A stretch of 64,000 bases of DNA from Hyphomicrobiales bacterium (GCA_900473415.1 UCLR01000005.1:62001-126000); one strand, 5' to 3'; counted from the first letter of the stretch, positions 1 to 10,287 are shown. Program-made: numbers and translations. The notes: generated from the sequence alone by a model not told the origin.

Positions 1-58
1 AAGGGGCGTCACCTGAACATTGCCTGCCGGCGAGGATGGTCGGAGACGGCCCGGAGGC

Positions 59-871
59 TCAGCGCGGATCCGCTGATCGAGCTGTGGCACGCAGCTCGGT
101 GTAGCGCCCGAGCAGGGCGTTCACGCCGACGGCCAGCATGAAGACCACGATCAGCAGCGCATACATGCGCGGCATGTCGAAGGTTGCGTAGGTCTGGATC
201 ACCGCATAGCCCAGCCCCTGGTTGGCGAGCTTCGTCTCGGCCAGCAGCGTGCCGATGATCGCGACGCCAAGCCCGATGCGGAGTCCGTTGATGACCGGCG
301 CGCGCATCGCCGGCAGGTAGATCTTGAGGATCATCTGGGCCACATTGAGCCGGAAGCTCAGGCCGACCCGGATCAAGACGGTATTGATCTCGCGCATCGC
401 CGCCGCGACGCTGATCGCGACCGGAAAGAACGAGGACAGCGCCCCCATCGCGATCTTCGAGCCCGGCCCGACGCCGAACCACATGATCAGCATTGGGAAG
501 AATATGATCTTCGGCGTGGGGCCGAGATAGTGCAACATTGGCTCGTAGGCGCGCTGCAGGAAGGGGTTGACCCCGAGCAGAATGCCGACGCCGATCCCGG
601 CACCGCCGCCAATGAGGATCGCGACCGCGACCTCGCCGGTGGTGACGCCGAGATTGGCGTAGAAGGTCGGTTCGACCAGCAGATGCGCGAGCGCGCGCAG
701 GATGAGAAGGAGCGACGGCACCACATCGCGATAGAGCAGGCCCGAGCGCGCCATGCCCTCCCAGATCGCGAGGACCGCGACGATGATCGCGACCCGCGTC
801 AAAAGGACGGCACGCCCCTGATCCATCTTCGCGGGGCGGATCGTGGCACGGTCGACGGTCGCAGTCGTCAT
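59..871 (-). CDS. ABC transporter permease, SsuC/TauC type
   Basis: Inner-membrane permease of a nitrate/sulfonate/taurine-type importer, 270 residues, the usual family length. About six hydrophobic segments are visible, the first near residues 25-42. The cytoplasmic coupling region, rich in Gly and Ala and followed by a PAMRAPVINGLRIG stretch, lies around residues 170-210. The ATG is preceded by GGGAGTG at 8 bases. It is the last gene of a minus-strand run and lies 42 bases after the binding-protein gene at 914-1879. A second permease (4111-4866) and the ATPase (4870-5763) lie upstream on the same strand, so the two permeases may form a heterodimer. The aromatic-acid genes nearby suggest an aromatic carboxylate or sulfonate as substrate; that is inference. 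Substrate cannot be read from the sequence. Confidence 0.88.
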   Translation of the reverse strand: MTTATVDRATIRPAKMDQGRAVLLTRVAIIVAVLAIWEGMARSGLLYRDVVPSLLLILRALAHLLVEPTFYANLGVTTGEVAVAILIGGGAGIGVGILLGVNPFLQRAYEPMLHYLGPTPKIIFFPMLIMWFGVGPGSKIAMGALSSFFPVAISVAAAMREINTVLIRVGLSFRLNVAQMILKIYLPAMRAPVINGLRIGLGVAIIGTLLAETKLANQGLGYAVIQTYATFDMPRMYALLIVVFMLAVGVNALLGRYTELRATARSADPR

Positions 872-913
872 TGCAGCGTCACTCCCAATCGACCAGGCGA
901 TCGAAGCGCAAGC

Positions 914-1879
914 TCACTTGCGCGGCGGGATCTGGATCAGCTCGTCGAGCTGCGCCTTGGTCAGCGGCTGGGCGGTGTATTTCAGCGCCACCGCGTCGGG
1001 GACGATGGCGTCCAGGCCGATGATCTTGTCCGGGTCGATCGCCTCCTTCGGGAAGAAGTCGTCGCGCGTGCGCTTGGCGATCGCCTCCGGAATGCCGACG
1101 AAGTCGGCATAGGCCTTGAGGGCCGCATCGCTCGAATACATCGCGTCGATGGTCTCGCGATAGGCGGCCATATAGCGATCGATCAGCGCCTTCTTGTTCT
1201 GAAGCACGTTGGTGTTGGTGATCAGCAGGCGAACCGTCTGGCTCTTGAAGATCTGCGAGTCATTGCCGGTCGCGATGACGCGGATCTCGCCCTTGTCGAG
1301 CTGGGGCAGGCCGAAGGGCGGCGCAGCCCAACCGACGTCGATCTGGCCTGACATGACCTGGGTCAGCGTTGGCGCCGGCCCGCCGGTTGCGGTCGCCCGC
1401 AGCTTGAGGTTGTTTTCCTTGATGAAGGCGTTGAGCACGCCATGGGTCGACGAGCCATGGGTCGAATAGGCGACCGTATGGCCTTCCATATCCTTGAGCG
1501 TCTTCACCGGGGAGTCGCTCTTGACGTACCAGTAGAGGTCCTTCGCGCCCGTGGTCTCGGCGCCGATGATGCGGACCGGAGCGCCCTTCGAGAAGGCGGA
1601 TAGCGCGCCCATGATGCCACCCGCGACGCCGATGTCGACGCTGTTGGAGACGACCGCCTGCTGCGTCTCGCCGCCGCCCTGGGTGTAGAGCATCTCGAGT
1701 TCGAGGCCGTGCTTCTTGAAGATGCCGAGCCGCGTGCCGACTTCGGACACCGAAGTATCCCAGTTGCCGCGCTGTCCGATCGCCAGCTTCAGCTTGTCCT
1801 GTGCACTTGCCGGCTGTGCCAGCGACAGCGCGACGCCGAGAGACGCGAGCGTCAACGCGATCGATTTGAGCTTCATCAT
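914..1879 (-). CDS. ABC transporter substrate-binding protein, SsuA/NMT1 type
   Basis: Periplasmic binding protein of 321 residues. A Sec signal peptide is clear: MMKLKS, a hydrophobic core, then cleavage after an AQPASAQ-like site near residue 26. The mature protein begins with the DKLKLAIGQRGNWDTS pattern of the nitrate/sulfonate/taurine and NMT1/THI5-like binding proteins, with two alpha/beta lobes. The ATG has an upstream GGGAGGAA. It lies between the decarboxylase-family gene (1979-2971) and the permease (59-871), on the same strand, and should deliver substrate to those permeases. Aromatic carboxylates are plausible from context; the ligand is not determined. Confidence 0.88.
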   Translation of the reverse strand: MMKLKSIALTLASLGVALSLAQPASAQDKLKLAIGQRGNWDTSVSEVGTRLGIFKKHGLELEMLYTQGGGETQQAVVSNSVDIGVAGGIMGALSAFSKGAPVRIIGAETTGAKDLYWYVKSDSPVKTLKDMEGHTVAYSTHGSSTHGVLNAFIKENNLKLRATATGGPAPTLTQVMSGQIDVGWAAPPFGLPQLDKGEIRVIATGNDSQIFKSQTVRLLITNTNVLQNKKALIDRYMAAYRETIDAMYSSDAALKAYADFVGIPEAIAKRTRDDFFPKEAIDPDKIIGLDAIVPDAVALKYTAQPLTKAQLDELIQIPPRK

Positions 1880-1978
1880 CCTGTTCCTCCCGTAGCGGCC
1901 GATTCGTTGCGGCCTGTCCTTGTCGCGTCGCCTTCGCTTCTGTGGCGAAGTGGAAACCGTAGAAATCGCCTGCCTACC

Positions 1979-2971
1979 TCAAATCTTGAATGCTTCCAGC
2001 GTGCTGGAGTGAAACAGCTCCTCGACCTTGAGCTGGCGCTGTGAGAGGCCTTGGCTGTGATGAGCCTGAAGGAATGCCTCCAGCGTGTGGCGATTGGGGC
2101 CGACACCATAGGACCAGAAGTCCTGCCCCATAAGGGCGCGGGCCGCCTGGAGTTGCTCTTCGATGAACGGCAACGTGACCTTGGTGGCGGATGTGTCGGC
2201 CAGCTTGGCGAGCGCGGCCGCCTTGGATTGCTCGAAGGCTTTCAGCAGAGCGGCCGGTAGCCAGGGCTGGGCCTCGGCGATGGTGCGGCGCACGCAGAGC
2301 ACGTGCATGATCGGGAAGATGCCGGTGCGCCGATAGTAGTCCGAGGCGGCCGCCGTCGGGTCCTGGAACAGCCGCGCGATGTTGGGATGCCCCGCCTCGA
2401 AAGCTGGCGGCGAGCGCGGGCCGATATAGGCATCGATCTCGCCCGCCATCAGCATTTCGTTGAGGGAGCGGTCGGCCGGCGCCTGCACGACCGTGATATC
2501 CGGCGGCAGTTCGATGCTGATCTTCTCGGCACGGCCCGGTTGCTCCAAGCCGCCGCGAACCCAGGTGACCTCCGAAGGCTTTACGCCATAGTCGCCTTCG
2601 AGGATCGCGCGTATCCAGACGCAGGCGGTCAGCTGGTATTCCGGGCAGCCGATCCGCTTGCCGCGAAGGTCCTCTGGCCGATTGATCCCGCGGTCGGTCC
2701 TGATGAAGATGCCGGTGTGGCGGAAGGCCCGCGACAAAAAGGCCGGGACGCCGACGTAAGGGTTGTCGCCGCGCGAGGTCTTGAGCGTGAAGCTGGACAG
2801 CGAGGCCTCGCAGACATCGAACTCGGCGTGGCGGAAGGCGCGGAAGAAAATCTCCTCGGGCACCAGCTTCATGAAGACGGGATCGACCCCGTCGATCTGA
2901 ACCGCCCCGTCGATCAGCGGGCGATTGCGATCATAGTCGCCGATGGCGATGGACAGGCGCAGATCGGACAC
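1979..2971 (-). CDS. 4,5-dihydroxyphthalate decarboxylase family protein (Pht5-like)
   Basis: 330-residue protein with no signal peptide, starting MSDLRLSIAIGDYDR, which matches the 4,5-dihydroxyphthalate decarboxylase family. In the phthalate pathway this enzyme removes CO2 from 4,5-dihydroxyphthalate to give protocatechuate. The family shares the two-lobed fold of NMT1/SsuA binding proteins, visible here as RGKRIGCPEYQLTACVWIR and GEIDAYIGPRSP segments, so a sensing or binding role is an alternative. The start is GTG at 2971, with GGGAGG 6 bases upstream. It sits between a LysR gene and an ABC binding-protein gene, in the same neighbourhood as the Rieske oxygenase, reductase and dehydrogenase genes that would supply its substrate. 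Confidence 0.75.
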   Translation of the reverse strand: MSDLRLSIAIGDYDRNRPLIDGAVQIDGVDPVFMKLVPEEIFFRAFRHAEFDVCEASLSSFTLKTSRGDNPYVGVPAFLSRAFRHTGIFIRTDRGINRPEDLRGKRIGCPEYQLTACVWIRAILEGDYGVKPSEVTWVRGGLEQPGRAEKISIELPPDITVVQAPADRSLNEMLMAGEIDAYIGPRSPPAFEAGHPNIARLFQDPTAAASDYYRRTGIFPIMHVLCVRRTIAEAQPWLPAALLKAFEQSKAAALAKLADTSATKVTLPFIEEQLQAARALMGQDFWSYGVGPNRHTLEAFLQAHHSQGLSQRQLKVEELFHSSTLEAFKI

Positions 2972-3094
2972 TCATTCCCTCCCGGTTGGCGCGAACGGGC
3001 GCGCCATCATTTCGAGGCAGAGTGCGCTGCGCCGGCCATGGGCACAAAGACTTCCGCGAAATGAGAACAAGACGCGGGCAATATGGGAGACGGA

Positions 3095-4024
3095 TCAGGA
3101 GCCGACGCGGCGCGCGAGCGAGCCGAGCGATTCGAGCAGGTGTTCGGCGACCGTCGCGAAGAAGCGGTCAACTGCGGCTTGTTGGCGAAAGGTCTGCGCG
3201 CCGCTGGGCCTGATCAGATAGAGCGTTCGCTTCGGCGGCATGTCCGAGATGCGCTGCATGGCGAGCTTGCCGGTGCGAAGCTCCTCGATGGCGGTTCCAT
3301 AGGGCATGATGCTCGCCGCAACGCCGCGCACCACGAGCGCGCGCATGGCGGGGACCGATTGCGCCTCATAGACGATCTGCAGCGGCAGCGAGAATTTCTC
3401 GGCCGCCGTCTTGAGCAGGCGCTGGACCATGTCGCGCTCGCCGGCTTGCACGAGGTCATGGCTTAGCGCTTCGGCAAGGGTCACGGTCTCCGGCAAAGGC
3501 GCGTCGCTGACCGGCCGAATGAGGACCAGTTCCTCCTCGAACAACGCAGTTCGCTCGATGCCCGGGCGCGGCTCGTCGACGCCATAGGCGAAGGCGGCAT
3601 TGAGCTCTCCGCGCTCCATCGCGGCGACGAGCACATGGCTCAATTCCTCGACGAGGCTGAGCGAGACCGTAGGCATGCCGTTCTTGGCGTCGATCAGCAG
3701 GTCGGGTCCGATCTGCAGCATGATGCTCGGCGTCAGGCCCATCGTCAGCACTTCCTGGTCGGTGCGCGCCAGCGCCTGCACATCGCGCCGGGCGTCCTCG
3801 ACGTCCTGCAGGATGCGTCGCGCGCGCTCGAGCAGCAGCTCGCCGGCTTGGGTCAGGACGACGCCGCGCGAATGGCGCAGCAGGAGCTCGGTCTGGAGGG
3901 TCTGTTCGAGCTGCCGGATCTGCAAGCCCAGAGCGGGCTGGGCGACGTTGAGCTGCTCGGCTGCCTTGGTGATATTCCCGACTTCGGCGATTCCGACGAA
4001 ATATCGGAGTTGGCGGAGATTGAT
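3095..4024 (-). CDS. LysR-family transcriptional regulator with apparent ATC start
   Basis: 309 codons. The N-terminus reads I-NLRQLRYFVGIAEVG, then NITKAAEQLNVAQPALGLQI, a textbook LysR winged helix-turn-helix (about residues 17-46). The effector domain fills residues about 90-300. No ATG, GTG or TTG lies in frame between the helix-turn-helix and the next upstream gene. A TTG at 3925 would cut the DNA-binding domain in half. The codon in the expected start position is ATC (4024-4022), and a perfect GGGAGG (4035-4030) lies 5 bases before it. So either a rare AUC start or a G-to-C change or base-call error at 4022 is present. It probably regulates the surrounding aromatic uptake and degradation genes. 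Confidence 0.8.
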   Translation of the reverse strand: MNLRQLRYFVGIAEVGNITKAAEQLNVAQPALGLQIRQLEQTLQTELLLRHSRGVVLTQAGELLLERARRILQDVEDARRDVQALARTDQEVLTMGLTPSIMLQIGPDLLIDAKNGMPTVSLSLVEELSHVLVAAMERGELNAAFAYGVDEPRPGIERTALFEEELVLIRPVSDAPLPETVTLAEALSHDLVQAGERDMVQRLLKTAAEKFSLPLQIVYEAQSVPAMRALVVRGVAASIMPYGTAIEELRTGKLAMQRISDMPPKRTLYLIRPSGAQTFRQQAAVDRFFATVAEHLLESLGSLARRVGS

Positions 4025-4110
4025 CGTGGCCTCCCGGGGCGTTTTTTCTTGGCGCCCATCATGGGGTGCTTCGGCCTGCGGGACAAGGCGCGGGCGGGCG
4101 AAACAGGCCG

Positions 4111-4866
4111 CTAACGACCGGGGCGCAGCCAGCGCTCCATGCGCTCGAGCGCCGCGAAAATGGCGACGCTGACGAGAATGACAAAGACGATCGCCGCGAA
4201 GACGCCGGGGAGATCATAGCGTTCCGCAAGGTCGTTGATCAGCTGGCCGAGCCCGCCGAAATTGATGAGGAACTCGACGCCGATCAGGTTGATCAGCGCG
4301 AAGACGATCCCGAGGCGAACGCCCACGAAGATCGTCGGGATCGCAGCGGGGAACTCGATCTTCCAGAACTGCTGCGAGGGCGTCAGATTATAGCTCAGGC
4401 CGACATTGATCAGGCTCTTCCGGACGCCTTTCAATCCTTCCAGCGTCTTGAGTATCACGGGAGCGAGGCCGGCGATGAAGCCCATCGCGATGACCGTGGC
4501 CGTGCTGCGTCCGAAGATGACCAGGAAGAGCGGATAGGCCAGCACCACGGGTGCGGCGGCCACGCCAGCGACCCAGGGCTCGGTCGCGAGTGCAAGCGTC
4601 CGGACCTTGTAGAGCAGCACGCCGAGCGCGACGCCGGCGAGCGCAACGAGGATGCTTGCCGCCAGTGCCTCGCTGCCGGTCATCACCAGCCGCTCCAGCA
4701 GCTGCTCTTCCTCGAACAGCCGGCCGAAGCTGCCGAGGACGGTCGAAGGCAATGGAATCACAAACGGATTCAACATGCCTGTCAGAAGCAGGATCTCGAC
4801 GACGGCCAGTGCGAGGGCGACCGTGGCGAAGCCGACGAGAAGGGGGGCGATTCGGGCGAGCCGCAT
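4111..4866 (-). CDS. ABC transporter permease, SsuC/TauC type (second)
   Basis: Inner-membrane permease of 251 residues with about six membrane segments, the first at residues 8-30. The conserved cytoplasmic loop SLINVGLSYNLTPSQQFWKIEFP followed by AIPTIFVGVRLG (about residues 150-190) is the ATPase-contacting region. It begins 3 bases after the stop of the ATPase gene, so the two are cotranscribed and probably coupled. With the distinct permease at 59-871 it likely forms a heteromeric channel. Confidence 0.87.
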   Translation of the reverse strand: MRLARIAPLLVGFATVALALAVVEILLLTGMLNPFVIPLPSTVLGSFGRLFEEEQLLERLVMTGSEALAASILVALAGVALGVLLYKVRTLALATEPWVAGVAAAPVVLAYPLFLVIFGRSTATVIAMGFIAGLAPVILKTLEGLKGVRKSLINVGLSYNLTPSQQFWKIEFPAAIPTIFVGVRLGIVFALINLIGVEFLINFGGLGQLINDLAERYDLPGVFAAIVFVILVSVAIFAALERMERWLRPGR

Positions 4867-4869
4867 GGC

Positions 4870-5763
4870 TCAGTGCCTCCCGCGGCGCGCACCGTCCTCG
4901 GATTCGGCCATGCCGCGAGAGGCTTCCTCGCGCAGGTCGTTCCAGATCTCGGCGACATGGCGGCCGAAGGCTTCGCTGCTGATGATGTCTTCCGTGCGCG
5001 GCCGCGGCAGCCGGATATCGACGATGCGCTTCACCTTGCCGGGGCGGAAGGTCATGATGATGACCCGGTCGGAGAGTTGCACGGCCTCCGTGATGTTGTG
5101 CGTGATCAGCAGGGTGGTCTGCTTGAGCTCTTCCTGAATCTTCAGGACCTTGTCACCGAGCAGGAGACGGGTCTGCTCGTCGAGGGCGGCGAAGGGCTCG
5201 TCCATCAGCAGGATCTTGGGCTCGAACACCAGCGTGCGGGCGATGGCGACGCGCTGGCGCATACCACCCGACAATTCGGCTGGGTAGCGCTGCTCGAAGC
5301 CTTTCAGGCCGACCATCTCGATGAAGTGCCGCGCAATCTCGTAGCGCTCGGCCTTGCGCACGCCCTTGACCTCGAGCGGAAAGGCGACGTTGTCCAGCAC
5401 CGTCCGCCAGGGAAAGGTCGATTCCTCCTGGAAGACCATGCCGATGGAAGGATGCGGGCCCGAAATCAGATCGCCGCCGACGCTGACCTTGCCCTCATAG
5501 CCGCGCACCAGACCGCCCAGGATGTTGAAGACGGTCGACTTGCCGCACCCCGACGGGCCGATGATCGAGACGAATTCCCCGCGCTCGACCGAGAACGACA
5601 TATCGTCCACGGCGGTCACGCCGCCCTCTCGCGTCTGGAAGCGCATCGTCACGCCGTCGATGACCAGATCGGCTTCTTTCACGGGTTCCACGGTCTCGGC
5701 TAGACGGAGCTTGGTGGCCGCAGCGGGCATGGTGCAGTCATCCCTTGGCTTGCCGTTGCTCAT
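4870..5763 (-). CDS. ABC transporter ATP-binding protein, SsuB/TauB type
   Basis: 297-residue ATPase of the nitrate/sulfonate/taurine importer class. Walker A GPSGCGKST lies at about residues 69-77, followed by signature LSGGMRQR, Walker B ILLMDEP and switch histidine LLITHN. The frame is open to an ATG at 5820, but the ATG at 5763 has a GAAGG 8 bases upstream and gives a family-like length; an ATG at 5731 is a further option. First gene of the minus-strand importer run; the stop is 3 bases before the permease start. The MarR gene at 6054 is divergent, and the 290 bases between them should carry both promoters. Confidence 0.87.
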   Translation of the reverse strand: MSNGKPRDDCTMPAAATKLRLAETVEPVKEADLVIDGVTMRFQTREGGVTAVDDMSFSVERGEFVSIIGPSGCGKSTVFNILGGLVRGYEGKVSVGGDLISGPHPSIGMVFQEESTFPWRTVLDNVAFPLEVKGVRKAERYEIARHFIEMVGLKGFEQRYPAELSGGMRQRVAIARTLVFEPKILLMDEPFAALDEQTRLLLGDKVLKIQEELKQTTLLITHNITEAVQLSDRVIIMTFRPGKVKRIVDIRLPRPRTEDIISSEAFGRHVAEIWNDLREEASRGMAESEDGARRGRH

Positions 5764-5820
5764 CGCTTCGACCTTCGCCCAGCCGTTTGCGCGGCCGAGC
5801 CACGGCCGGCGCGGAGACAT

Positions 5821-6053
5821 CTGGAACGATCGAGGACCGACGCCGTCGGCGGCATGTCATTCTTCCCTCGCGCAGCCGTCTTGGTTGCGGTTCGCAGCCG
5901 ACGCGGGCACCACGTTAGTGAAACGGTGGGCGCAAGGTCCAAGATTATCTTGCTTGGCCAGTCAAACTTTTCGGGATGGGCGTGCGCCCCTCTACCGGCC
6001 ATGCGGTTGCGGCCTATACTCGCGCGTGACGAGGGCGGGAGACGCGAGAGACC
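5821..6053. promoter_or_regulatory. Divergent intergenic region with a candidate MarR operator
   Basis: No gene seen. The stretch separates the leftward importer operon from the rightward MarR gene. It holds an odd-centred palindrome CAAGATTATCTTG at 5940-5952, about 100 bases before the MarR start. MarR proteins usually bind such sites and often regulate themselves. Site identity and promoter elements are inferred. Confidence 0.4.
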
Positions 6054-6554
6054 GTGGCGACGACAGCGGAGAAGAAGGGCGCGGCGCCGGCCGAATCGCG
6101 CGAGCTGCCGTTCGAGAGCAGCGTCGGCTACCAATTGCGGATGGCGAACCGCGCGACGCAGCGCCATTTGCAGGGCAAGATCGAGCCGCATGGCGTCACC
6201 ACCGGCATGTGGTACTTCCTGCGCGCGCTCTGGGAAGAAGACGGCCTCACGCAGCGCGAACTCTCCCGCCGCATCGGCACGATGGAGCCGACGACGCTGA
6301 CGGCGCTGGCGGCGATGGAGAAGGCAGGCTTCGTCAGCCGGGAGCGCGACCCGCAGGACAGGCGAAAGCTGCATGTACTGCTGACGCCGAAAGGCCGCGC
6401 GCTTCAGGAGGAGTTGTTGCCGATGGCGCAGGAGGTGGTGACGCAGGCGACGGCCGGCTTCACCCCGGAAGACCTGGCTCGTTTTCTGGGTTACCTCGCC
6501 GCGGTCCAGCGCAATCTTGCCGATGCGCCGGGCCCGCTGGCGTTGCCTGAATAG
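6054..6554 (+). CDS. MarR-family transcriptional regulator
   Basis: 166 residues, GTG start. The winged helix-turn-helix is clear: LTQRELSRRIGTMEPTTLTA (recognition helices, about residues 64-83) followed by the wing with DPQDRRKLHVLLT (about residues 100-112), the strongest MarR hallmark. The flanking helices VGYQLRMANRATQRHLQ and the C-terminal helix form the dimer interface. Such proteins are commonly repressors released by aromatic acids. It is divergent from the importer operon and convergent with the ThDP enzyme gene, with a MITE-like element between. A palindrome with a similar core sits in the Rieske/reductase promoter region (11668-11683), so it may control that operon; this is inference. 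Confidence 0.88.
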   Translation: MATTAEKKGAAPAESRELPFESSVGYQLRMANRATQRHLQGKIEPHGVTTGMWYFLRALWEEDGLTQRELSRRIGTMEPTTLTALAAMEKAGFVSRERDPQDRRKLHVLLTPKGRALQEELLPMAQEVVTQATAGFTPEDLARFLGYLAAVQRNLADAPGPLALPE

Positions 6555-6566
6555 GTTCCCGCGGCT

Positions 6567-6836
6567 CTAGGGTCTGTCCTCATTATGGATGGTGTTTTGA
6601 TCGGGCCAAAATGCCCGAGAGCCAGGATGAGCCCGCCGCCCGATGCCCCAGGCATCGGGCAAGGGACCGACACAGCTATCGGGCATTTTCGCCCGACCCC
6701 TTCGGGGCGCGGGCCTTTTGGTCGGCTGGTGCGTCGCGCGGTCTTGCAAACCGGGCGGTTTGCGGCGGCCACGCTCCTGCCCGCCGACCAAAATGCCCAG
6801 CGTCAGAACACCATCCATAATGAGGACAGACCCTAG
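6567..6836. mobile_element. MITE-like non-autonomous element with perfect 30-bp terminal inverted repeats
   Basis: Bases 6567-6596 and 6807-6836 are perfect inverted copies (30 bp). With one mismatch allowed the match extends to 34 bp. Each end carries CTAG, which is itself palindromic, so the element proper may be 6571-6832 (262 bp) flanked by a 4-bp CTAG target duplication. No transposase is encoded. Inside are a perfect 10-bp hairpin (6638-6647 with 6651-6660) and subterminal inverted copies of TTTTGGTCGGC (6717-6727 and 6783-6793). Size, ends and lack of coding content fit a MITE mobilised in trans, perhaps by an IS5- or IS630-type transposase; the family is a guess. It lies between two convergent genes and could act as a terminator. 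Confidence 0.75.
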
Positions 6837-8620
6837 CCCTTGGCCGTCTCACCTGCATGCCGCGTCAGGCCAGCGGTCATGGCCGGATTGTAGCCGGGGG
6901 CTACGCGCGCATCGATCAGAACGGGCTGGCCGTCCTCAGCGACCTTCACCGCCTCGGCCACAGCCTCGCGAAGCTCCTTCACCGTCCGGATCGGGCCGAT
7001 GCCCACCAAACCTTGCGCACGGGCGATGGCGGCGATGTCGATATCCGGCTCGTCGATGCGCTGGCCGATCCATTTGTTCTCGACCGGCCTCTGGCGCATC
7101 TTGGCGACGCGCTCCTGATGGATCTCGTCGTTGAAGAAGGAGCGGTTGTTCGAGACGATCGCGATGAAGGGCAGCTTGTAGTGCGCAGCCGTCCAGAACG
7201 CGGAGGCCGCCATCATGGTGTCGCCATCGCCCAGAACCGCCACGGGCAGCCGGCCCGAACCCTTGAGCGCCAAGGCCGCGCCGATGAGCATGCCCGGTCC
7301 GGAGCCGATGCCGGCCCCGCCGTCGATTCCGAGATAGTCGAGCGGGTGCCGGAAATGCCAGGCCTCGGTCGCCCAGCCGAGCGGCAGGCGAACGAGGCTA
7401 ATGACATCGTCCCGCAGCGCCTCGCCCATGGCGCCCGCGAGGGTCACGACGTCGAGCGGCTGCGTGTCGTCGCATGTCAGGGCAGGCAAAGTCGGTTGAG
7501 CGGCCGGCTCCGTGCCAGGGCCGGCACCCAGCGCATCGGCGATGAGGTGCAGGGTCGCATCGGGGTCGGCAGCCAGATGCAGGTCGGCCGGTGCGAGCGC
7601 CTGATGATCCATGCTCCAGCCATTGTGAAGGTGATGGTCCAGCGAGATGCTGATCACGCGGGCCGGTGAGGGAGCTCCGGCCTGGCGCAAGGTGCCGCCG
7701 AGATCGATCCAGTCGAAGGCGAGGATGACGTCGGCGGCGCGGATGGCGTCGACCGCCTGCGCGTCGAGGAAGAAGGACGGCTTGGCCGCGTGCAGGCGGT
7801 GGTCCGTCGGGAAGACCGCTGCGGTCTTGATGTCGGTGAGGACGGCGGCGCCGAGATGCTCGGCTAGCGCGACGCGGCGGGCCCAATCGGTTTCCGACCG
7901 AGACATGCGGCCGAACAGGATCAGCGGCGCCTTGGCTCCGCGCAGCAGAGCGGCAGCCTCGGCAATTTCGGCAGCCGCCGGCACGCTCGCCGAGGCGACG
8001 GCGAAGCGCTTCGGATCGGGCAGCGCGGGCATTTCGTCGAGGCGCTTCTCCTGCATCGAGACGTCGAGGCAGACATAGGTCGGTGCCTGCGGCGCGCTGC
8101 GGGTCAGCCTTGTGGCGCGGATCAGCGAGTCGATCGTGGCTGGCACCGAGACGGGCTGGTCGTCCCATTTCACGTAGGGGCGGATCAGGGCGCCCTGGTC
8201 CTTGGAGGTGTGCAGCCAGTCGATCCAGGGCCTGCGCTCGGCGGCGTCGACGGGGCCGGTCGCGCCCAGGATCAGCATCGGCACGCGGTCGCACCAGGCG
8301 TTGTAGACGGCCATCACGCCGTGCATCAGGCCGACATTGCTGTGCAGGATCACGCCCATCGGCTTGCCCGTCACCTTGGCGTAGCCATGGGCGACGGCGA
8401 CGGCGTGTTCCTCATGCAGGCACAGCAGCATCTGCGGCTGCTGGTTGCCGAGATGGTTGACGAGGCTGTCGTGCAGGCCGCGGAAGCTGGAGCCGGGGTT
8501 CAGCGCCAGATAGGGAATGTCGAGCGCACGGAGCATCTGCGCGACGACGTCGCTTCCCCAGATCCCATTGTCGCTCGACGCGACGGGCACATCGATACCG
8601 GACAGCGTCAGGTCGTTCAT
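6833..8620 (-). CDS. ThDP-dependent enzyme (acetolactate synthase / benzoylformate decarboxylase family)
   Basis: 595 residues with the three-domain layout of ThDP decarboxylases and synthases. The N-terminal pyrimidine-binding domain has the catalytic Glu in LLCLHEEHAVAVAHGYA (Glu70/71). The central Rossmann-like domain spans about residues 200-350. The C-terminal cofactor domain has GDGDTMMAAS ... IVSNN, the ThDP/Mg motif. The ATG has GGGGA 6 bases upstream. It lies 78 bases after an aldehyde dehydrogenase gene on the same strand, so decarboxylation of a 2-oxo acid to an aldehyde and oxidation to the carboxylate is a reasonable pairing, as in mandelate-type pathways. The stop TAG lies within the CTAG at the end of the MITE-like element. 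Confidence 0.82.
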   Translation of the reverse strand: MNDLTLSGIDVPVASSDNGIWGSDVVAQMLRALDIPYLALNPGSSFRGLHDSLVNHLGNQQPQMLLCLHEEHAVAVAHGYAKVTGKPMGVILHSNVGLMHGVMAVYNAWCDRVPMLILGATGPVDAAERRPWIDWLHTSKDQGALIRPYVKWDDQPVSVPATIDSLIRATRLTRSAPQAPTYVCLDVSMQEKRLDEMPALPDPKRFAVASASVPAAAEIAEAAALLRGAKAPLILFGRMSRSETDWARRVALAEHLGAAVLTDIKTAAVFPTDHRLHAAKPSFFLDAQAVDAIRAADVILAFDWIDLGGTLRQAGAPSPARVISISLDHHLHNGWSMDHQALAPADLHLAADPDATLHLIADALGAGPGTEPAAQPTLPALTCDDTQPLDVVTLAGAMGEALRDDVISLVRLPLGWATEAWHFRHPLDYLGIDGGAGIGSGPGMLIGAALALKGSGRLPVAVLGDGDTMMAASAFWTAAHYKLPFIAIVSNNRSFFNDEIHQERVAKMRQRPVENKWIGQRIDEPDIDIAAIARAQGLVGIGPIRTVKELREAVAEAVKVAEDGQPVLIDARVAPGYNPAMTAGLTRHAGETAKG

Positions 8621-8698
8621 GGCGTTTCCCCGAATAGGCTTGTTGGGAACGCGCGCGACCTTCCGCTGGAGGCGGCGATTGCGAGCGCCTCAGGAGCG

Positions 8699-10162
<1,464 letters not shown>

Positions 10163-10287
10163 GGCTGGTCTCACGGCAGGTGTGCGCGGTGCCGCGAACA
10201 CTTGCGCAGGGGCCTTGCCCGTTCAAAGACTTTCGCGCTTTGGCGCCGATGCCGAAAAGCTTCTTCGCAACTGCGAGACGGAGGCGA

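Noticed and set aside
4066-5703. 545-codon plus-strand frame across the importer permease and ATPase genes
   Set aside because: It is antisense to two genes with clear Walker, signature and membrane features. Its translation is low-complexity Asp/Glu/Arg-rich, typical of the opposite strand of GC-rich coding DNA.
6585-6836. 83-codon frame within the inverted-repeat element
   Set aside because: Both strands give similar-looking frames because the ends are inverted copies; no transposase features.
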